Source: Synergistaceae bacterium (GTDB taxonomy: Bacteria; Synergistota; Synergistia; Synergistales; Aminobacteriaceae). Taken from it: a DNA stretch of 64,000 bases. The translations under genes and the position numbers were made by a program. The notes beneath the pieces are model-generated. The model worked only from the letters and a program-made list of their open reading frames with translations, was not told the origin of the DNA and did not search any database. The DNA is taken from NCBI GenBank assembly GCA_017405525.1, contig JAFRAH010000002.1, positions 1 through 64,000 of the forward strand. The letters run 5' to 3'. Below are positions 41,122 to 50,745 of this stretch, in pieces. How positions within the stretch are numbered: position 1 is the first letter of the stretch; the number at the start of each line of letters is the position of its first letter.

Positions 41122-44100
41122 GCGTTGATTTTGTTCACCTTCATGTTCACACGGAATACAGCCTTCTTGACGGGGCAATAAGGACTAAGGACTTAGCCCG
41201 TAAAGTCTCAGGATGGGAGCACAAGGCCGTAGCAATGACTGATCACGGGGTAATGTATGGGGCTGTGGAGTTCTACGAGAACTGCAACGCACAAGGGGTA
41301 AAGCCAATTCTTGGGTGTGAAGCCTATGTTTCGCCTTCAGGGATAACCTCAAGGGAGGACAAACGAGCCAATCACCTCCTGCTGCTTGCGGAGAACGATA
41401 CGGGCTGGCATAACCTCATCAGGCTAATATCAATCGCTAACACTAAAGGGTTCTACTACAAGCCGAGGATAGACCACGAACTTTTAGAGCAGTACCACGA
41501 GGGAATAATAGCAAGTTCTGCATGTCTTGCCGGTGAAATTCCCCAGCTCATACTTTCCGGGAATATTGACGGGGCAACTGAGCTCGCGAAATATTACAGC
41601 GGCGTTATGGGGGCAAGGAACTTCTACCTTGAGGTCATGCCCAACACCCTGCCCCAGCAAAAGGAAGTGAACCGGGCAATAATCGCTATTTCCCGGAAGA
41701 CTGGTATACCCATGATAGCAACCGGGGATGCCCACTACTTGGAGGCCAAAGATTACGACTGGCACAAGATACTCCTCAAGATCAACACCCACGCGGACGT
41801 GAACGATGACGCATTCGGTTTTGACCGCAACGAGTTCTACCTGATGGAGCCCGAAGAGATGTATGACCGTCTGGGCAGTGAAGTACCCGAAGCCCTCACG
41901 AACACGGTGGAGATTGCCGAACGCTGCAACGTCAAGCTAGCCCTGAAACCCAAAGAGTACATTCTGCCGCACCTTGACCTTCAGGAGGGGATGACGGCCG
42001 ACGATGATTTGAGGGTTAAGGCACGTGAAGGTCTGAAGCTGAGGTTTGAGGCTCGCGGGACGGAGATACCTGACGAATACGCTAAACGTCTTGAGTATGA
42101 GCTAGGGGTAATCACGCAGATGGGGTTCTCTGATTACTTCCTCATAGTGTCCGGGATAATAAAGGCCGCAAAAAGCAAGAACATTCCCATTGGGCCGGGA
42201 CGTGGCTCAGCGGCTGGAAGTCTCGTTGCCTGGTCGCTCAGAATTACGGAGCTTGACCCCCTGCGCTATAACTTGCTGTTTGAACGTTTCCTTAACCCTG
42301 AGAGAATATCAATGCCCGATATTGACACGGACGTTAGCGACAAGGGACGTGATGAGCTCCTCAAGTACATATCAGACCGTTACGGGAGCGACCATGTTGC
42401 GCAGATTATCACGTTCGGACGGATGAAGGGCAGGCAGTCGGTGAAGGACGTAGGGAGAGTCTTAGGGGTTGACTATTCATTGATGGACAAGACCGCCAAG
42501 CTCATCCCGGCCATGTGCAAGAGCCTAGAAGCAGCGTTGCAGGATACCCCGGAACTCAAGGCAGTCTATGATGAGGACCCGGCAAAGCGTAACATAATCG
42601 ACAAGGCCATGAACATAGAGGGACTAGCCCGCCACACCTCACAACATGCCGCAGGTGTCGTGATTGCCCCCGTGCCGATTACTGACGTTGTCCCGGTAAA
42701 GCGTCTCAGTACGGACAAAGAGGAGGGAGATACCGGGCAGGTTGTTACTCAGTTCACGATGGAGCCGGTGGAGAAATTGGGACTGGTCAAGATGGACTTC
42801 TTGGGGTTAAGCACACTGTCAATAATCGAGGAAGCCCTCCAGAACATCAGGAACAACGGAAAAATTCCCCCCGACATGAACAAGGTCAACGACGAGATGA
42901 ACGACCCTGCGACTTTCAGGATACTTCAGGAGGCCGACACTATGGGGGTGTTTCAGCTTGAGTCTGACGGAATACGTGCAATGCTCCGAAAACTCAAGAT
43001 TGACCGTTTCGAGGACTTGATCGCCGCCCTCGCAATGTACCGGCCCGGCCCGCTTGATTCAGGGATGGTTGACCAGTACATCAACTGCAAGCACGGAAGG
43101 GCAGTGCCTCATTACCCGCACCCATGGCTTGAGGATACCTTGAAGGAGACCTACGGGGTCATACTCTATCAGGAACAGGTGATGCAGTGTGCCTCAAGAC
43201 TTGCGGGGTACACATTAGGGGAGGCTGACTTGTTGCGGCGTGCAATGGGCAAAAAGAAGGTCGAGGTAATGCAGGAACAGCGGGCAAAATTCCTTGAGGG
43301 TGCGGAGAAGAACGGGATTGCCCCCAGTATTGCCGGGCCGATATTCGACAACATAGAGAAGTTTGCGGGCTATGGGTTCAACAAGTCCCACAGTGCCGCC
43401 TATGCGCTGATCTCGTATGACACGGCGTGGCTCAAGGCGAATTATACCCCTGAGTTCATGGCCGCCTACCTGTCCAGCCAGATGAAGGCAAAGCGTGAAG
43501 TTCTTGGGCACTACGTCCTTGAGGTCAAACGGAGCGGTATAAAGGTGCTGCCTCCCGACATAAACAGCTCAATGGAGAATTTCGCGGCAGTAGGCGACGT
43601 AATACGTTTCGGGCTCGGAGCAGTCTCAAGGATGGGGCACAACACCGTGATGATGATACTGAACGAACGCCGGAAGAACGGGCCTTTCTCCTCATTGTGG
43701 GACTTCATGAAGCGTGTTGATATGAGCCTGATGAACAAGACAGTGTTCGAGAACCTCATAAAGGCCGGAGCATTCGATGAGCTCCAGAAGAACCGGGCAA
43801 TGCTCCTAAACGCCCTCCCTAAATTTCTTGAGGCAGCCCAGAAGGTCAAGGCCATGAAGAAGACCCCTCAGCTCTCACTATTCGACATGGACGGCAATGA
43901 CGACAATGATGACGAGGCAATCAGCGGAGAACCAGAGATGCCCACTGTCCCGGATTTCGACGAGCATACGAGGCTGAACTACGAGAAGGAAGTTACCGGG
44001 CTCTACATGTCCGGCCATCCCTACGAGTCGTATCAGGAAGATATAGCCCCGTTCACGAATTGCGCAATCTCTGACCTCCAGGAATGGGACAGCTCAGCAC

Positions 44101-44603
44101 TGCGGCCATGTGTCGGGGGAATTGTAGCCTCACTGTCCGAGAAGGCCACCAAGAAGGGCGGGACTATGTGCATTCTCCAGCTTGAGGACACTGAGGAAGG
44201 AATAGGTGTTGTGCTTTTCCCGAAGATGTGGCAGGAACTCAAAGGTACAGTAAATCCCGGTGATGCCCTCGTGGTTGAAGGGAGGATGGACGACCGGGGG
44301 CAGCTCTTGCCTGACAGGATACTCAGGCCGGAAGAACTTGATGGTGCCGCGCAGAAATATGCTACATTGAGGCTGAATGTCTCCTCACTTTCCGGGGCTG
44401 ACATGAAGTCATTTGCCCGTGCGCTGAACTCATGCCGTGGGAAGTCGCGGCTGATACTTGAGGTTTCCGGGGATGATGAGATGTGCCGGGTGTACTTGGG
44501 GGGCTGCAGTGTTTCGCCGGAGAAGCTGGGTGATTCACTTTCGGGGGTAATATCTTCCGGGGAGTTCACCGTGTTTCAGGGTGGCGGAAATTTCGCGGCA
44601 TGA
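41118..44603 (+). CDS. dnaE: DNA polymerase III alpha subunit
   Basis: This is the 1,161-residue replicative polymerase of the DnaE1 class. It opens with the PHP domain (HLHVHTEYSLLDGA), has the polymerase carboxylates D401, D403 and D405 in MPDIDTDV, the RGSAAGSLVAW palm motif, a helix-hairpin-helix region and an OB-fold near the C-terminus. It is translationally coupled to dnaX by ATGA, so clamp loader and polymerase are made together. A strong terminator follows at 44615. Confidence 0.98.
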   Translation: MSVDFVHLHVHTEYSLLDGAIRTKDLARKVSGWEHKAVAMTDHGVMYGAVEFYENCNAQGVKPILGCEAYVSPSGITSREDKRANHLLLLAENDTGWHNLIRLISIANTKGFYYKPRIDHELLEQYHEGIIASSACLAGEIPQLILSGNIDGATELAKYYSGVMGARNFYLEVMPNTLPQQKEVNRAIIAISRKTGIPMIATGDAHYLEAKDYDWHKILLKINTHADVNDDAFGFDRNEFYLMEPEEMYDRLGSEVPEALTNTVEIAERCNVKLALKPKEYILPHLDLQEGMTADDDLRVKAREGLKLRFEARGTEIPDEYAKRLEYELGVITQMGFSDYFLIVSGIIKAAKSKNIPIGPGRGSAAGSLVAWSLRITELDPLRYNLLFERFLNPERISMPDIDTDVSDKGRDELLKYISDRYGSDHVAQIITFGRMKGRQSVKDVGRVLGVDYSLMDKTAKLIPAMCKSLEAALQDTPELKAVYDEDPAKRNIIDKAMNIEGLARHTSQHAAGVVIAPVPITDVVPVKRLSTDKEEGDTGQVVTQFTMEPVEKLGLVKMDFLGLSTLSIIEEALQNIRNNGKIPPDMNKVNDEMNDPATFRILQEADTMGVFQLESDGIRAMLRKLKIDRFEDLIAALAMYRPGPLDSGMVDQYINCKHGRAVPHYPHPWLEDTLKETYGVILYQEQVMQCASRLAGYTLGEADLLRRAMGKKKVEVMQEQRAKFLEGAEKNGIAPSIAGPIFDNIEKFAGYGFNKSHSAAYALISYDTAWLKANYTPEFMAAYLSSQMKAKREVLGHYVLEVKRSGIKVLPPDINSSMENFAAVGDVIRFGLGAVSRMGHNTVMMILNERRKNGPFSSLWDFMKRVDMSLMNKTVFENLIKAGAFDELQKNRAMLLNALPKFLEAAQKVKAMKKTPQLSLFDMDGNDDNDDEAISGEPEMPTVPDFDEHTRLNYEKEVTGLYMSGHPYESYQEDIAPFTNCAISDLQEWDSSALRPCVGGIVASLSEKATKKGGTMCILQLEDTEEGIGVVLFPKMWQELKGTVNPGDALVVEGRMDDRGQLLPDRILRPEELDGAAQKYATLRLNVSSLSGADMKSFARALNSCRGKSRLILEVSGDDEMCRVYLGGCSVSPEKLGDSLSGVISSGEFTVFQGGGNFAA

Positions 44604-44614
44604 AGGAAGTTTTT

Positions 44615-44653
44615 TCCCTCCTCCTGAATTTTTGGGGGAGGGATTTTTTTTTT
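44615..44653 (+). terminator. terminator after dnaE
   Basis: TCCCTCCTCC (44615-44624) pairs with GGGGGAGGGA (44634-44643) with one G-T, followed by ten T. Confidence 0.9.
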
Positions 44654-44678
44654 GCCCGCCTGAATATGAATTGCCCTG

Positions 44679-44684
44679 TATAAT
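44679..44684 (+). promoter_or_regulatory. pyk -10 box TATAAT
   Basis: CCCTGTATAAT precedes pyk by 43 bases. No good -35 lies at 16-18 bases, so recognition may depend on the bases just upstream of the -10. GAGGGAGG is the ribosome binding site. Confidence 0.5.
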
Positions 44685-44726
44685 TCAGTCATCACGCAAA
44701 AATCAAGAGGGAGGCAAAACATAACC

Positions 44727-46496
44727 ATGTTCGTGAAAATTGTATGCACCATAGGCCCGGCAAGCGACAACTACGAGACGCTGAAAGCCATGGCCGAAGC
44801 AGGAATGAATGTAGCCCGCCTGAATTTCTCGCACGGGGACTATGACGGCCACGAAAAGAAGCTCAAGCTCATACGCCGGGTTGAACGCGCAGTGAAGAAG
44901 CCCATAGCCGCACTTCTCGACACGAAGGGCCCGGAGATCCGCACAGGACACATGAAGGACGGGGAGATCACCCTCACGCAGGGGTCAAAGGTCATAATCT
45001 CGTCATGTGATGAGGCATTCGAGGGAACAGCGGAGAAATTCTGGGTGAACTACAAGCTCTTAGCCCATGAAGTTACGCCGGGGCAGAATATCTACATTGA
45101 CGACGGGGCACTGAACCTTGAGGTCTTGAGCGTTGAAGGCGATGAAGTAACCTGCAAGGTCATAGTTGGCGGACCTCTCAGGAACACGAAGGGCATCAAC
45201 CTTCCCGGAGCAGACATAACCCTTCCGGCACTGAGCGACAAGGACAAACAGGACATAGCATGGGGCATTCAGCACGGAATGGAGTACCTTGCTGTCTCGT
45301 TCGTGAAGACCAGGCAGGACATAGTGGAGGTCAGGCGGCTCATCCAGGAATACGGCTCAGGGATGAAGATACTCGCAAAGATTGAGACCAGTCAAGCAGT
45401 CAACAACATAGCAGAGATCGTTGACGTTGTTGATGGTGTCATGGTTGCACGTGGTGATCTGGGAGTCGAGATAGCCACTGAAGATGTGCCATTAGTGCAG
45501 AAACGCATCATAGAGATGTGCCGTGTCAGGGGCAAGGCCGTAATAGTCGCAACACAGATGCTAGACTCGATGATACGCAACCCCCGCCCAACTCGTGCGG
45601 AAGCCTCGGACGTGAGCAATGCCGTTCTTGACGGGACGGACGCAGTGATGCTCTCAGGTGAGACGGCATCAGGAAGCTACCCCGTCCAGGCAGTGGCAAC
45701 AATGAGGAGGATTGTAGACCGTGCGGAAAAAGAGCTCGGACTTTGGGGCAACCACAAGAACAACGAGCAGAACCCCCTTGAGCTTGAAGGTATCCCCGTA
45801 CCTGATGCAGTGTCAGGCGCGGCAGTCCTAATCGCAAAACAGGTCAAAGCCCCCGCAATAATCTCACTCTCACGCTCAGGTCTCACAGCAAAAATGATCA
45901 GCAAGCACCGTCCCGAATGCCCGATACTCGGACTCACTCCATCACAGCAGACTTGGAGGGAGTTAGCCCTTTGGTGGGGAGTACAGCCCGTGAGGTTGTC
46001 GGAGATGAGCGACATCAACGTTGCGGCACGTGAGGCAGTAACTACATGCGTCCGTGAAAAGCTCCTCCCTGAAGGTGAGCTTGTCGTCATTACCGCCGGT
46101 GTACCAGTTGGCCGCCCGGGGTCAACGAACGTCGTCGAGGTCCTCACTACCGGGACAATCCTGCTCTCAGGAACTCCACTATCACACAAAAACGCCGTCG
46201 GGAAGGTCTGCATTGCCCGGACACCACAGGAGGCAATCGACAAGGCAACTCCCGGATGCATTCTCGTTGTCCGTCAGTTGAGCGAGGAATACCGGCCTGT
46301 ACTCGACAAGGTAGGGGCTGTTCTGTTCGAGAGCGGCCTGCTCTTCAGCGAGGGCAATTCTTTGGCGATGGACTATAACCTTCCGTGCATTGTCGGGGTT
46401 GCTGATGCTTTCTCGACGTTGATGGATGATGACACTGTTTCGATTGACGGGACGCGCGGGCTAGTATATCGCGGGGTTGTGAGGCTGGTTGTGTAA
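44727..46496 (+). CDS. pyk: pyruvate kinase with C-terminal PEP-utilizer-like domain
   Basis: Pyruvate kinase makes ATP and pyruvate from phosphoenolpyruvate. The opening KIVCTIGPASDNYETL, the LDTKGPEIRTG segment, the ILAKIETSQAVNNI catalytic Lys region and the VARGDLGVE motif are intact. The 589-residue length includes an extra C-terminal domain of about 110 residues, as in Bacillus enzymes. Where the related phosphohistidine domain has a TSHAA sequence, this one reads FSEGNSLAMDYNLPC, so the His is absent and the domain is structural. It is the first gene of pyk-cdaA-ybbR. Confidence 0.97.
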   Translation: MFVKIVCTIGPASDNYETLKAMAEAGMNVARLNFSHGDYDGHEKKLKLIRRVERAVKKPIAALLDTKGPEIRTGHMKDGEITLTQGSKVIISSCDEAFEGTAEKFWVNYKLLAHEVTPGQNIYIDDGALNLEVLSVEGDEVTCKVIVGGPLRNTKGINLPGADITLPALSDKDKQDIAWGIQHGMEYLAVSFVKTRQDIVEVRRLIQEYGSGMKILAKIETSQAVNNIAEIVDVVDGVMVARGDLGVEIATEDVPLVQKRIIEMCRVRGKAVIVATQMLDSMIRNPRPTRAEASDVSNAVLDGTDAVMLSGETASGSYPVQAVATMRRIVDRAEKELGLWGNHKNNEQNPLELEGIPVPDAVSGAAVLIAKQVKAPAIISLSRSGLTAKMISKHRPECPILGLTPSQQTWRELALWWGVQPVRLSEMSDINVAAREAVTTCVREKLLPEGELVVITAGVPVGRPGSTNVVEVLTTGTILLSGTPLSHKNAVGKVCIARTPQEAIDKATPGCILVVRQLSEEYRPVLDKVGAVLFESGLLFSEGNSLAMDYNLPCIVGVADAFSTLMDDDTVSIDGTRGLVYRGVVRLVV

Positions 46497-47348
46497 ATGC
46501 TCGTGAACCTAGCCAACTTCAGGAGTCTCATAGACATTGCCATAGTCTCGTTCATCATATACAGGATACTGGTCCTTCTTGTGGGAACCCGTGCCGTCCA
46601 GCTCCTGAAGGGAGTATTCTTCATGTTCATCATGCTGGCTGTTGCGTCGTTCCTACGTTTCAGGCTGCTCACGTGGTTTCTCCAGACCTCACTGTTAGCC
46701 CTGAGCCTTGCAGTCCCGATAGTGTTTCAGCCCGAACTCAGGAAGATGCTTGAGGAGCTCGGACGTGGGCAGTTCTACATGCTGAAGCGTCATATGTCGG
46801 AAGATGAGGCGGAAGTCAGGGTGAAGCAGATTGCCGGGGCACTGAGCTACCTTAAGGCTCACAAGATCGGGGCACTCTTAGTGTTTCAGCAGGAGGTAGG
46901 GCTTGGGGACTACACGCAGACGGCAATACCCCTGAACTCGAAGATAACTCAGGAGCTCATAATCTCGATATTCTGGAAGGACAACCCCCTTCATGACGGA
47001 GCGGTAATACTCGACAAGTACAAGCTCATAGCCGGAGGGTGTTACCTGCCGCTTGCTGATGCCCCGGAAATTTCCCGGTGGTACGGAACCAGGCACAGGG
47101 CAGCACTGGGCATCTCTGAGGTCTCTGACGCAATAGTGCTCATCGTCTCAGAAGAACGCGGGGATATATCTCTTGCTGTGAAGGGCAAGCTCTCGAAGAA
47201 CATCAAAGATTTTCAGGTTGAACGCCTCCTGATGCACTATTTCGCCGGTGAACAGGTAGTAACGGGCTGGAAGGCATTCACCAAAGCACTGGGTAATATA
47301 TTCTGGGTCAAGAAGATCGAGAAGGATGCAGGAGGGCTCGTGAAATGA
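46497..47348 (+). CDS. cdaA: diadenylate cyclase CdaA
   Basis: CdaA makes cyclic di-AMP from two ATP. The 283-residue protein has three N-terminal membrane helices (about 10-90) and a DAC domain with the catalytic DGA (NPLHDGAVIL) and RHR (GTRHRAALGISE) motifs. It starts immediately after the pyk stop and overlaps ybbR by 4 bases. The usual third gene glmM is not found after ybbR. Confidence 0.96.
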   Translation: MLVNLANFRSLIDIAIVSFIIYRILVLLVGTRAVQLLKGVFFMFIMLAVASFLRFRLLTWFLQTSLLALSLAVPIVFQPELRKMLEELGRGQFYMLKRHMSEDEAEVRVKQIAGALSYLKAHKIGALLVFQQEVGLGDYTQTAIPLNSKITQELIISIFWKDNPLHDGAVILDKYKLIAGGCYLPLADAPEISRWYGTRHRAALGISEVSDAIVLIVSEERGDISLAVKGKLSKNIKDFQVERLLMHYFAGEQVVTGWKAFTKALGNIFWVKKIEKDAGGLVK

Positions 47349-48586
47349 CGAAACCGAAAACTTTGGACCTCAACGAAATATTAACGTCCCCTTGGGCATT
47401 GTGGCTCATCTCGATAGCCTCAGCAGTAACTATGTGGCTCTACGTTACGGGCATGGACGAGAGCGCATACGTTACCCGGAAGTTCTCGTGTCCCCTTGAG
47501 TACCGGGGGCTTGATTCTCAGAGCTTGTTACGTGGGAGGCTCTCTGAGGTTGACGTTGAGGTGCGCGGCCCGGAGGAGGCAATAATGCGGCTCGATTACA
47601 GCTCAGTGAATGCCTATGTTGACGCGCGGAACTTGCTGCCCGGAAAGAAATATACCCTGAACATTAACGTAGAGTATCCCGGAACGTTAACGCTGGTTTC
47701 ATGTTTCCCGACACAGGCAGTGCTTGACATAGTGAGGCAGGTTTCAGTCCGTATGTCTGTAGCTACCGAGCTGCCCCAGAACATCCCCGAAGGGCACTAC
47801 ATAGAGGGTGTAGAAATAATCCCCCGTGAAGTCGGCGTTAGGGGTGCTGAGGATGACGTGGCAAAAGTCGGGAGCGTCCGTATAACTCCCAGCCTTGAGG
47901 AGCTGCAGTCAGGCGGGGAAAAATTACTGCCGGTGAAGTTCTCGCAGTCAGAGCCGTTTGAGGGGGCTGTAACTCTTGAGCCCGCACAGGTGAGATTTCG
48001 CGGGAGTCTTGTCCGCGGCCTTCCGAGAAAGAGAGTTCCCGTGAACGTCAGATTTTCGGGACACCTTGACCCGGATTATGAGGTGCGTTCAACCACAACC
48101 GACCCTTCAGAAATTCAGATAGAGGGAAATGCTGAGGACATCGCCAAAGTTGATAGGGTTGATACTGAGATGATAGACATCTCGACGATTAACGGGGACA
48201 GCGTGATAGTCTCGCCATTAAGACAGCCTGAAGTTGAGGGTGTCTCGATGGTTAATGCCTCGTCCGTGAAGGTGAGTATATATCTCAGTGAGGCACGTGC
48301 TGAGAAGATGATAGCGAACGTTCCCGTAGAGATCCGAGGAACTGAACAGCCTCAGAACTGGGTATGCAGTCCGGCGGCAGTCTCAGTTACGGTTGAGGGG
48401 AGGCCCTCACTCGTTGAGAGCTTTGACGTTGAGGCCGTGAGACTGAAGGCATTTGCTGACATGTCGAACATCTTCATGACCCCTGTAACTCTTCCTGTGA
48501 GGACTGAGATACTTTCAGGGGACAGCTTCAGGGTTGTGAGGGTAGAGCCGCCCAACGTAACGGTGAACAGTCTGGAAACAAGATAA
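47345..48586 (+). CDS. ybbR: YbbR/CdaR-like regulator of diadenylate cyclase
   Basis: This 413-residue extracytoplasmic protein is anchored by one N-terminal helix (about 16-34) and carries four YbbR-type beta domains, visible as repeated VEVRG, VGVRG, VRFRG and IQIEG strands about 80 residues apart. CdaR proteins bind CdaA and modulate its activity. The 4-base overlap with cdaA fits a complex. A strong terminator follows. Confidence 0.9.
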   Translation: MTKPKTLDLNEILTSPWALWLISIASAVTMWLYVTGMDESAYVTRKFSCPLEYRGLDSQSLLRGRLSEVDVEVRGPEEAIMRLDYSSVNAYVDARNLLPGKKYTLNINVEYPGTLTLVSCFPTQAVLDIVRQVSVRMSVATELPQNIPEGHYIEGVEIIPREVGVRGAEDDVAKVGSVRITPSLEELQSGGEKLLPVKFSQSEPFEGAVTLEPAQVRFRGSLVRGLPRKRVPVNVRFSGHLDPDYEVRSTTTDPSEIQIEGNAEDIAKVDRVDTEMIDISTINGDSVIVSPLRQPEVEGVSMVNASSVKVSIYLSEARAEKMIANVPVEIRGTEQPQNWVCSPAAVSVTVEGRPSLVESFDVEAVRLKAFADMSNIFMTPVTLPVRTEILSGDSFRVVRVEPPNVTVNSLETR

Positions 48587-48591
48587 AATTT

Positions 48592-48630
48592 TTCCCCCTT
48601 GCGAGAAAATCACGAGGGGGAATTTTTTTT
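48592..48630. terminator. bidirectional terminator after ybbR
   Basis: TTCCCCC (48592-48598) pairs with GGGGGAA (48616-48622), followed by eight T. On the minus strand the stem is followed by AAAATTTT, so it may also end the antiporter-like transcript. Confidence 0.85.
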
Positions 48631-48639
48631 GCAGTCTAA

Positions 48640-50625
48640 CTAGAGCATCAGGAAAGCAATCACGAAAAGAAGGCCAACCGCAAACGTCATCAGTCCATAA
48701 GCTAGGCTTGAGGGAAGGAGGCTGCCTATAGTTTCGCTCTTTGCCTCGTCCTGGTAGAACCCGAAGTCAGTATCTTCCGGCGGACGAATGAACTTTACCC
48801 TTGAGGCATGGGACAGCAATAACGTTACGGGCCCGGCAGTAATGAGGTCTACAGTCTTGGCGAAGAATGCTCCCATGAACGGAAGGATACCCCCGATTAC
48901 CGGGCGGAACAATGCATTCTCGATATTCAGCCATGAAGGCCAGAGGTCAAGGTACGAGACTTCACCCTTAACCCGCTCAGCCTGAAGTACCCTGCGTATG
49001 AACAGGAAGTACACCGCAACACCTATAGTGATGGAGATTGCCGAGCCTTCAAGGTTGTCGACGGAGAAATACTGCACGACGTGGTGATGTTCCGGGCCAT
49101 TCATGAAGGGTGATGCGAGGATGGCTATCTTGTCGCCGAGTTCGTTGGGCATGAAGCCGATTAACGGGAGGATTGCCGCCGAGAACGTGAGAATTATCGC
49201 ATTCGGCCATGAAATATATTGCTCCTTCTCGTGCATGTCAGGGGCAGGCTTGGCGATGAAGAGGGCGTAAAATAACTTGAGGACGTATGCAGTGGTCAGC
49301 CCTCCAGAGATCAGGAAGAGCCATTCACACACGGAGAACATGAGCTTTTCCCCGCCCGCAGTCATGAACGGGAGCGTACCTGTTCCACCCCTTGCGACAT
49401 GGCCGAGAGCGTGAATGTGCTCAACGATTGCCTCATGTATCAGCGTCTTGCCCAAGTAGCCATTCCACAGCGGAGCCCCCATCAGTCCCAGACCTCCCAT
49501 GACGAACGCAAACATCAGAGCCTTTTTGCCGCGCCCGAAGCCCCGTATGTCGTTCAGGTTGAGCTTGTGGGTGTTCATGTGTACTACACCAGCACATAGG
49601 AACAATACCAGCTTGATTAGCGAGTGCCCGACCATGTAGAGGACTGTACCCCTAACTGCAAGGTCGTTGTCCTTCCCCAAGAAGCACTGCATTGCTATTC
49701 CCGTCAGGATGAAGCCGAGCTGAGACATTGAGGAACATGCTAACGTCCGCTTAATGTTCACGGAGAAGACAGCAAGGACTGCCCCTAACACCATAGTGAT
49801 TATTGCGAGAACCAGGAGCATGAAGCCCCAGCGTGGATCATGGAGGAATGCCCCGGAACTCAGGACGAGAATCCCGAAGAGCCCCGACTTCGTGAGCAGG
49901 CCTGAGAGCAATGCGCTTGACGGTGCAGGAGCGGCAGTGTGAGCTGTGGGAAGCCAGATGTGCGAGGGGAATATAGCCGCCTTTGCCGCAAACCCAAAGA
50001 ACACCAAGAAGCCCGGAATATAGAGCGGTGATTTGTCGTGAAGTTTTAGCGTTGAGAGTGCCGCAATGTCTAGCGTCCCTGTGTAGTTGTAGAGGAGGAT
50101 TAGCCCTGTGAGTGTCGCAAGCCCCCCGATTATCGCTATGGCTAGGTAGGTCTGAGCTGCCCTGAGTGCGTCGGGTGTCTCGTCCTGTACCACCATGACA
50201 TACGAGAACAAGGACATCATCTCGAAGAATATGAACGTGGTATACAGGTCGCCGGACAAGAACACTCCCATGATGCTGCCGAGAGTCATTAGGACGTAGA
50301 GGTAGTACCTGTTGCGGTTGCGGTGATGCCGGAGGTATTCGCGGGAGAATATCGTAGTTACTGCCCACATGAACGCGATTATCACGGCATAGATGAACCT
50401 GAAGCCGTCGAGAATGAACTTGAGCCCCAGCCCGCAGACTCCGGGGATAACGAGTTCAGAGCCCATGAAGCCCCAGCATGAGAGCGTAACAGCAAGCTCA
50501 ATGACACACACGGCATCAGCGGCATAATCACGTGCCAGCCTGCTCTTCTTCCCGATGTAATACGACAGAGCCCCGCCGAACATTGGCCAGACAACAAGAA
50601 ACAGTAACGCCAGATTTCCCTTCAT
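48640..50625 (-). CDS. proton-conducting membrane transporter (MrpD/NuoL-type), orphan
   Basis: This 661-residue polytopic protein belongs to the complex I antiporter-like subunit family (Proton_antipo_M). The conserved core has LYTTFIFFEMMSLFSYVMV with its Glu, KAAIFPSHIWLPTAHTAAPAPSSALLSG with the key Lys, and GHSLIKLVLFLCAG. The C-terminal part has further helices and a soluble stretch. Such subunits move H+ or Na+, normally with partner subunits of Mrp, complex I or hydrogenase complexes. None is present here, and the gene has its own promoter and terminators. The partner complex, if any, is elsewhere. Confidence 0.88.
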   Translation of the reverse strand: MKGNLALLFLVVWPMFGGALSYYIGKKSRLARDYAADAVCVIELAVTLSCWGFMGSELVIPGVCGLGLKFILDGFRFIYAVIIAFMWAVTTIFSREYLRHHRNRNRYYLYVLMTLGSIMGVFLSGDLYTTFIFFEMMSLFSYVMVVQDETPDALRAAQTYLAIAIIGGLATLTGLILLYNYTGTLDIAALSTLKLHDKSPLYIPGFLVFFGFAAKAAIFPSHIWLPTAHTAAPAPSSALLSGLLTKSGLFGILVLSSGAFLHDPRWGFMLLVLAIITMVLGAVLAVFSVNIKRTLACSSMSQLGFILTGIAMQCFLGKDNDLAVRGTVLYMVGHSLIKLVLFLCAGVVHMNTHKLNLNDIRGFGRGKKALMFAFVMGGLGLMGAPLWNGYLGKTLIHEAIVEHIHALGHVARGGTGTLPFMTAGGEKLMFSVCEWLFLISGGLTTAYVLKLFYALFIAKPAPDMHEKEQYISWPNAIILTFSAAILPLIGFMPNELGDKIAILASPFMNGPEHHHVVQYFSVDNLEGSAISITIGVAVYFLFIRRVLQAERVKGEVSYLDLWPSWLNIENALFRPVIGGILPFMGAFFAKTVDLITAGPVTLLLSHASRVKFIRPPEDTDFGFYQDEAKSETIGSLLPSSLAYGLMTFAVGLLFVIAFLML

Positions 50626-50671
50626 GGTCTGAGATCAACTCCTGAATGTGATTGTTATTGTGGATAGGGCT

Positions 50672-50680
50672 ATTATATCA
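50672..50680 (-). promoter_or_regulatory. extended -10 promoter TGATATAAT for the antiporter-like gene
   Basis: The minus strand reads CCCTGATATAAT, 47 bases before the start codon and just downstream of the tctA terminator. Confidence 0.5.
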
Positions 50681-50685
50681 GGGCA

Positions 50686-50721
50686 AGAAAAAATCCCCCG
50701 GCCATGTTCAAGCCAGAGGAT
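50686..50721 (-). terminator. terminator after tctA
   Basis: On the minus strand ATCCTCTGGC (50721-50712) pairs with GCCGGGGGAT (50702-50693) with two G-T pairs, followed by TTTTTTC. Confidence 0.8.
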
Positions 50722-50745
50722 TTAGTGTGAGTCTCAGAGATTGAG

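Noticed and set aside
44647-44662. 16-base string TTTTTTTGCCCGCCTG repeated at 59149-59164
   Set aside because: It includes a T run and lies in unrelated contexts. Distances to the following TATAAT boxes differ, so a shared promoter element is not supported.
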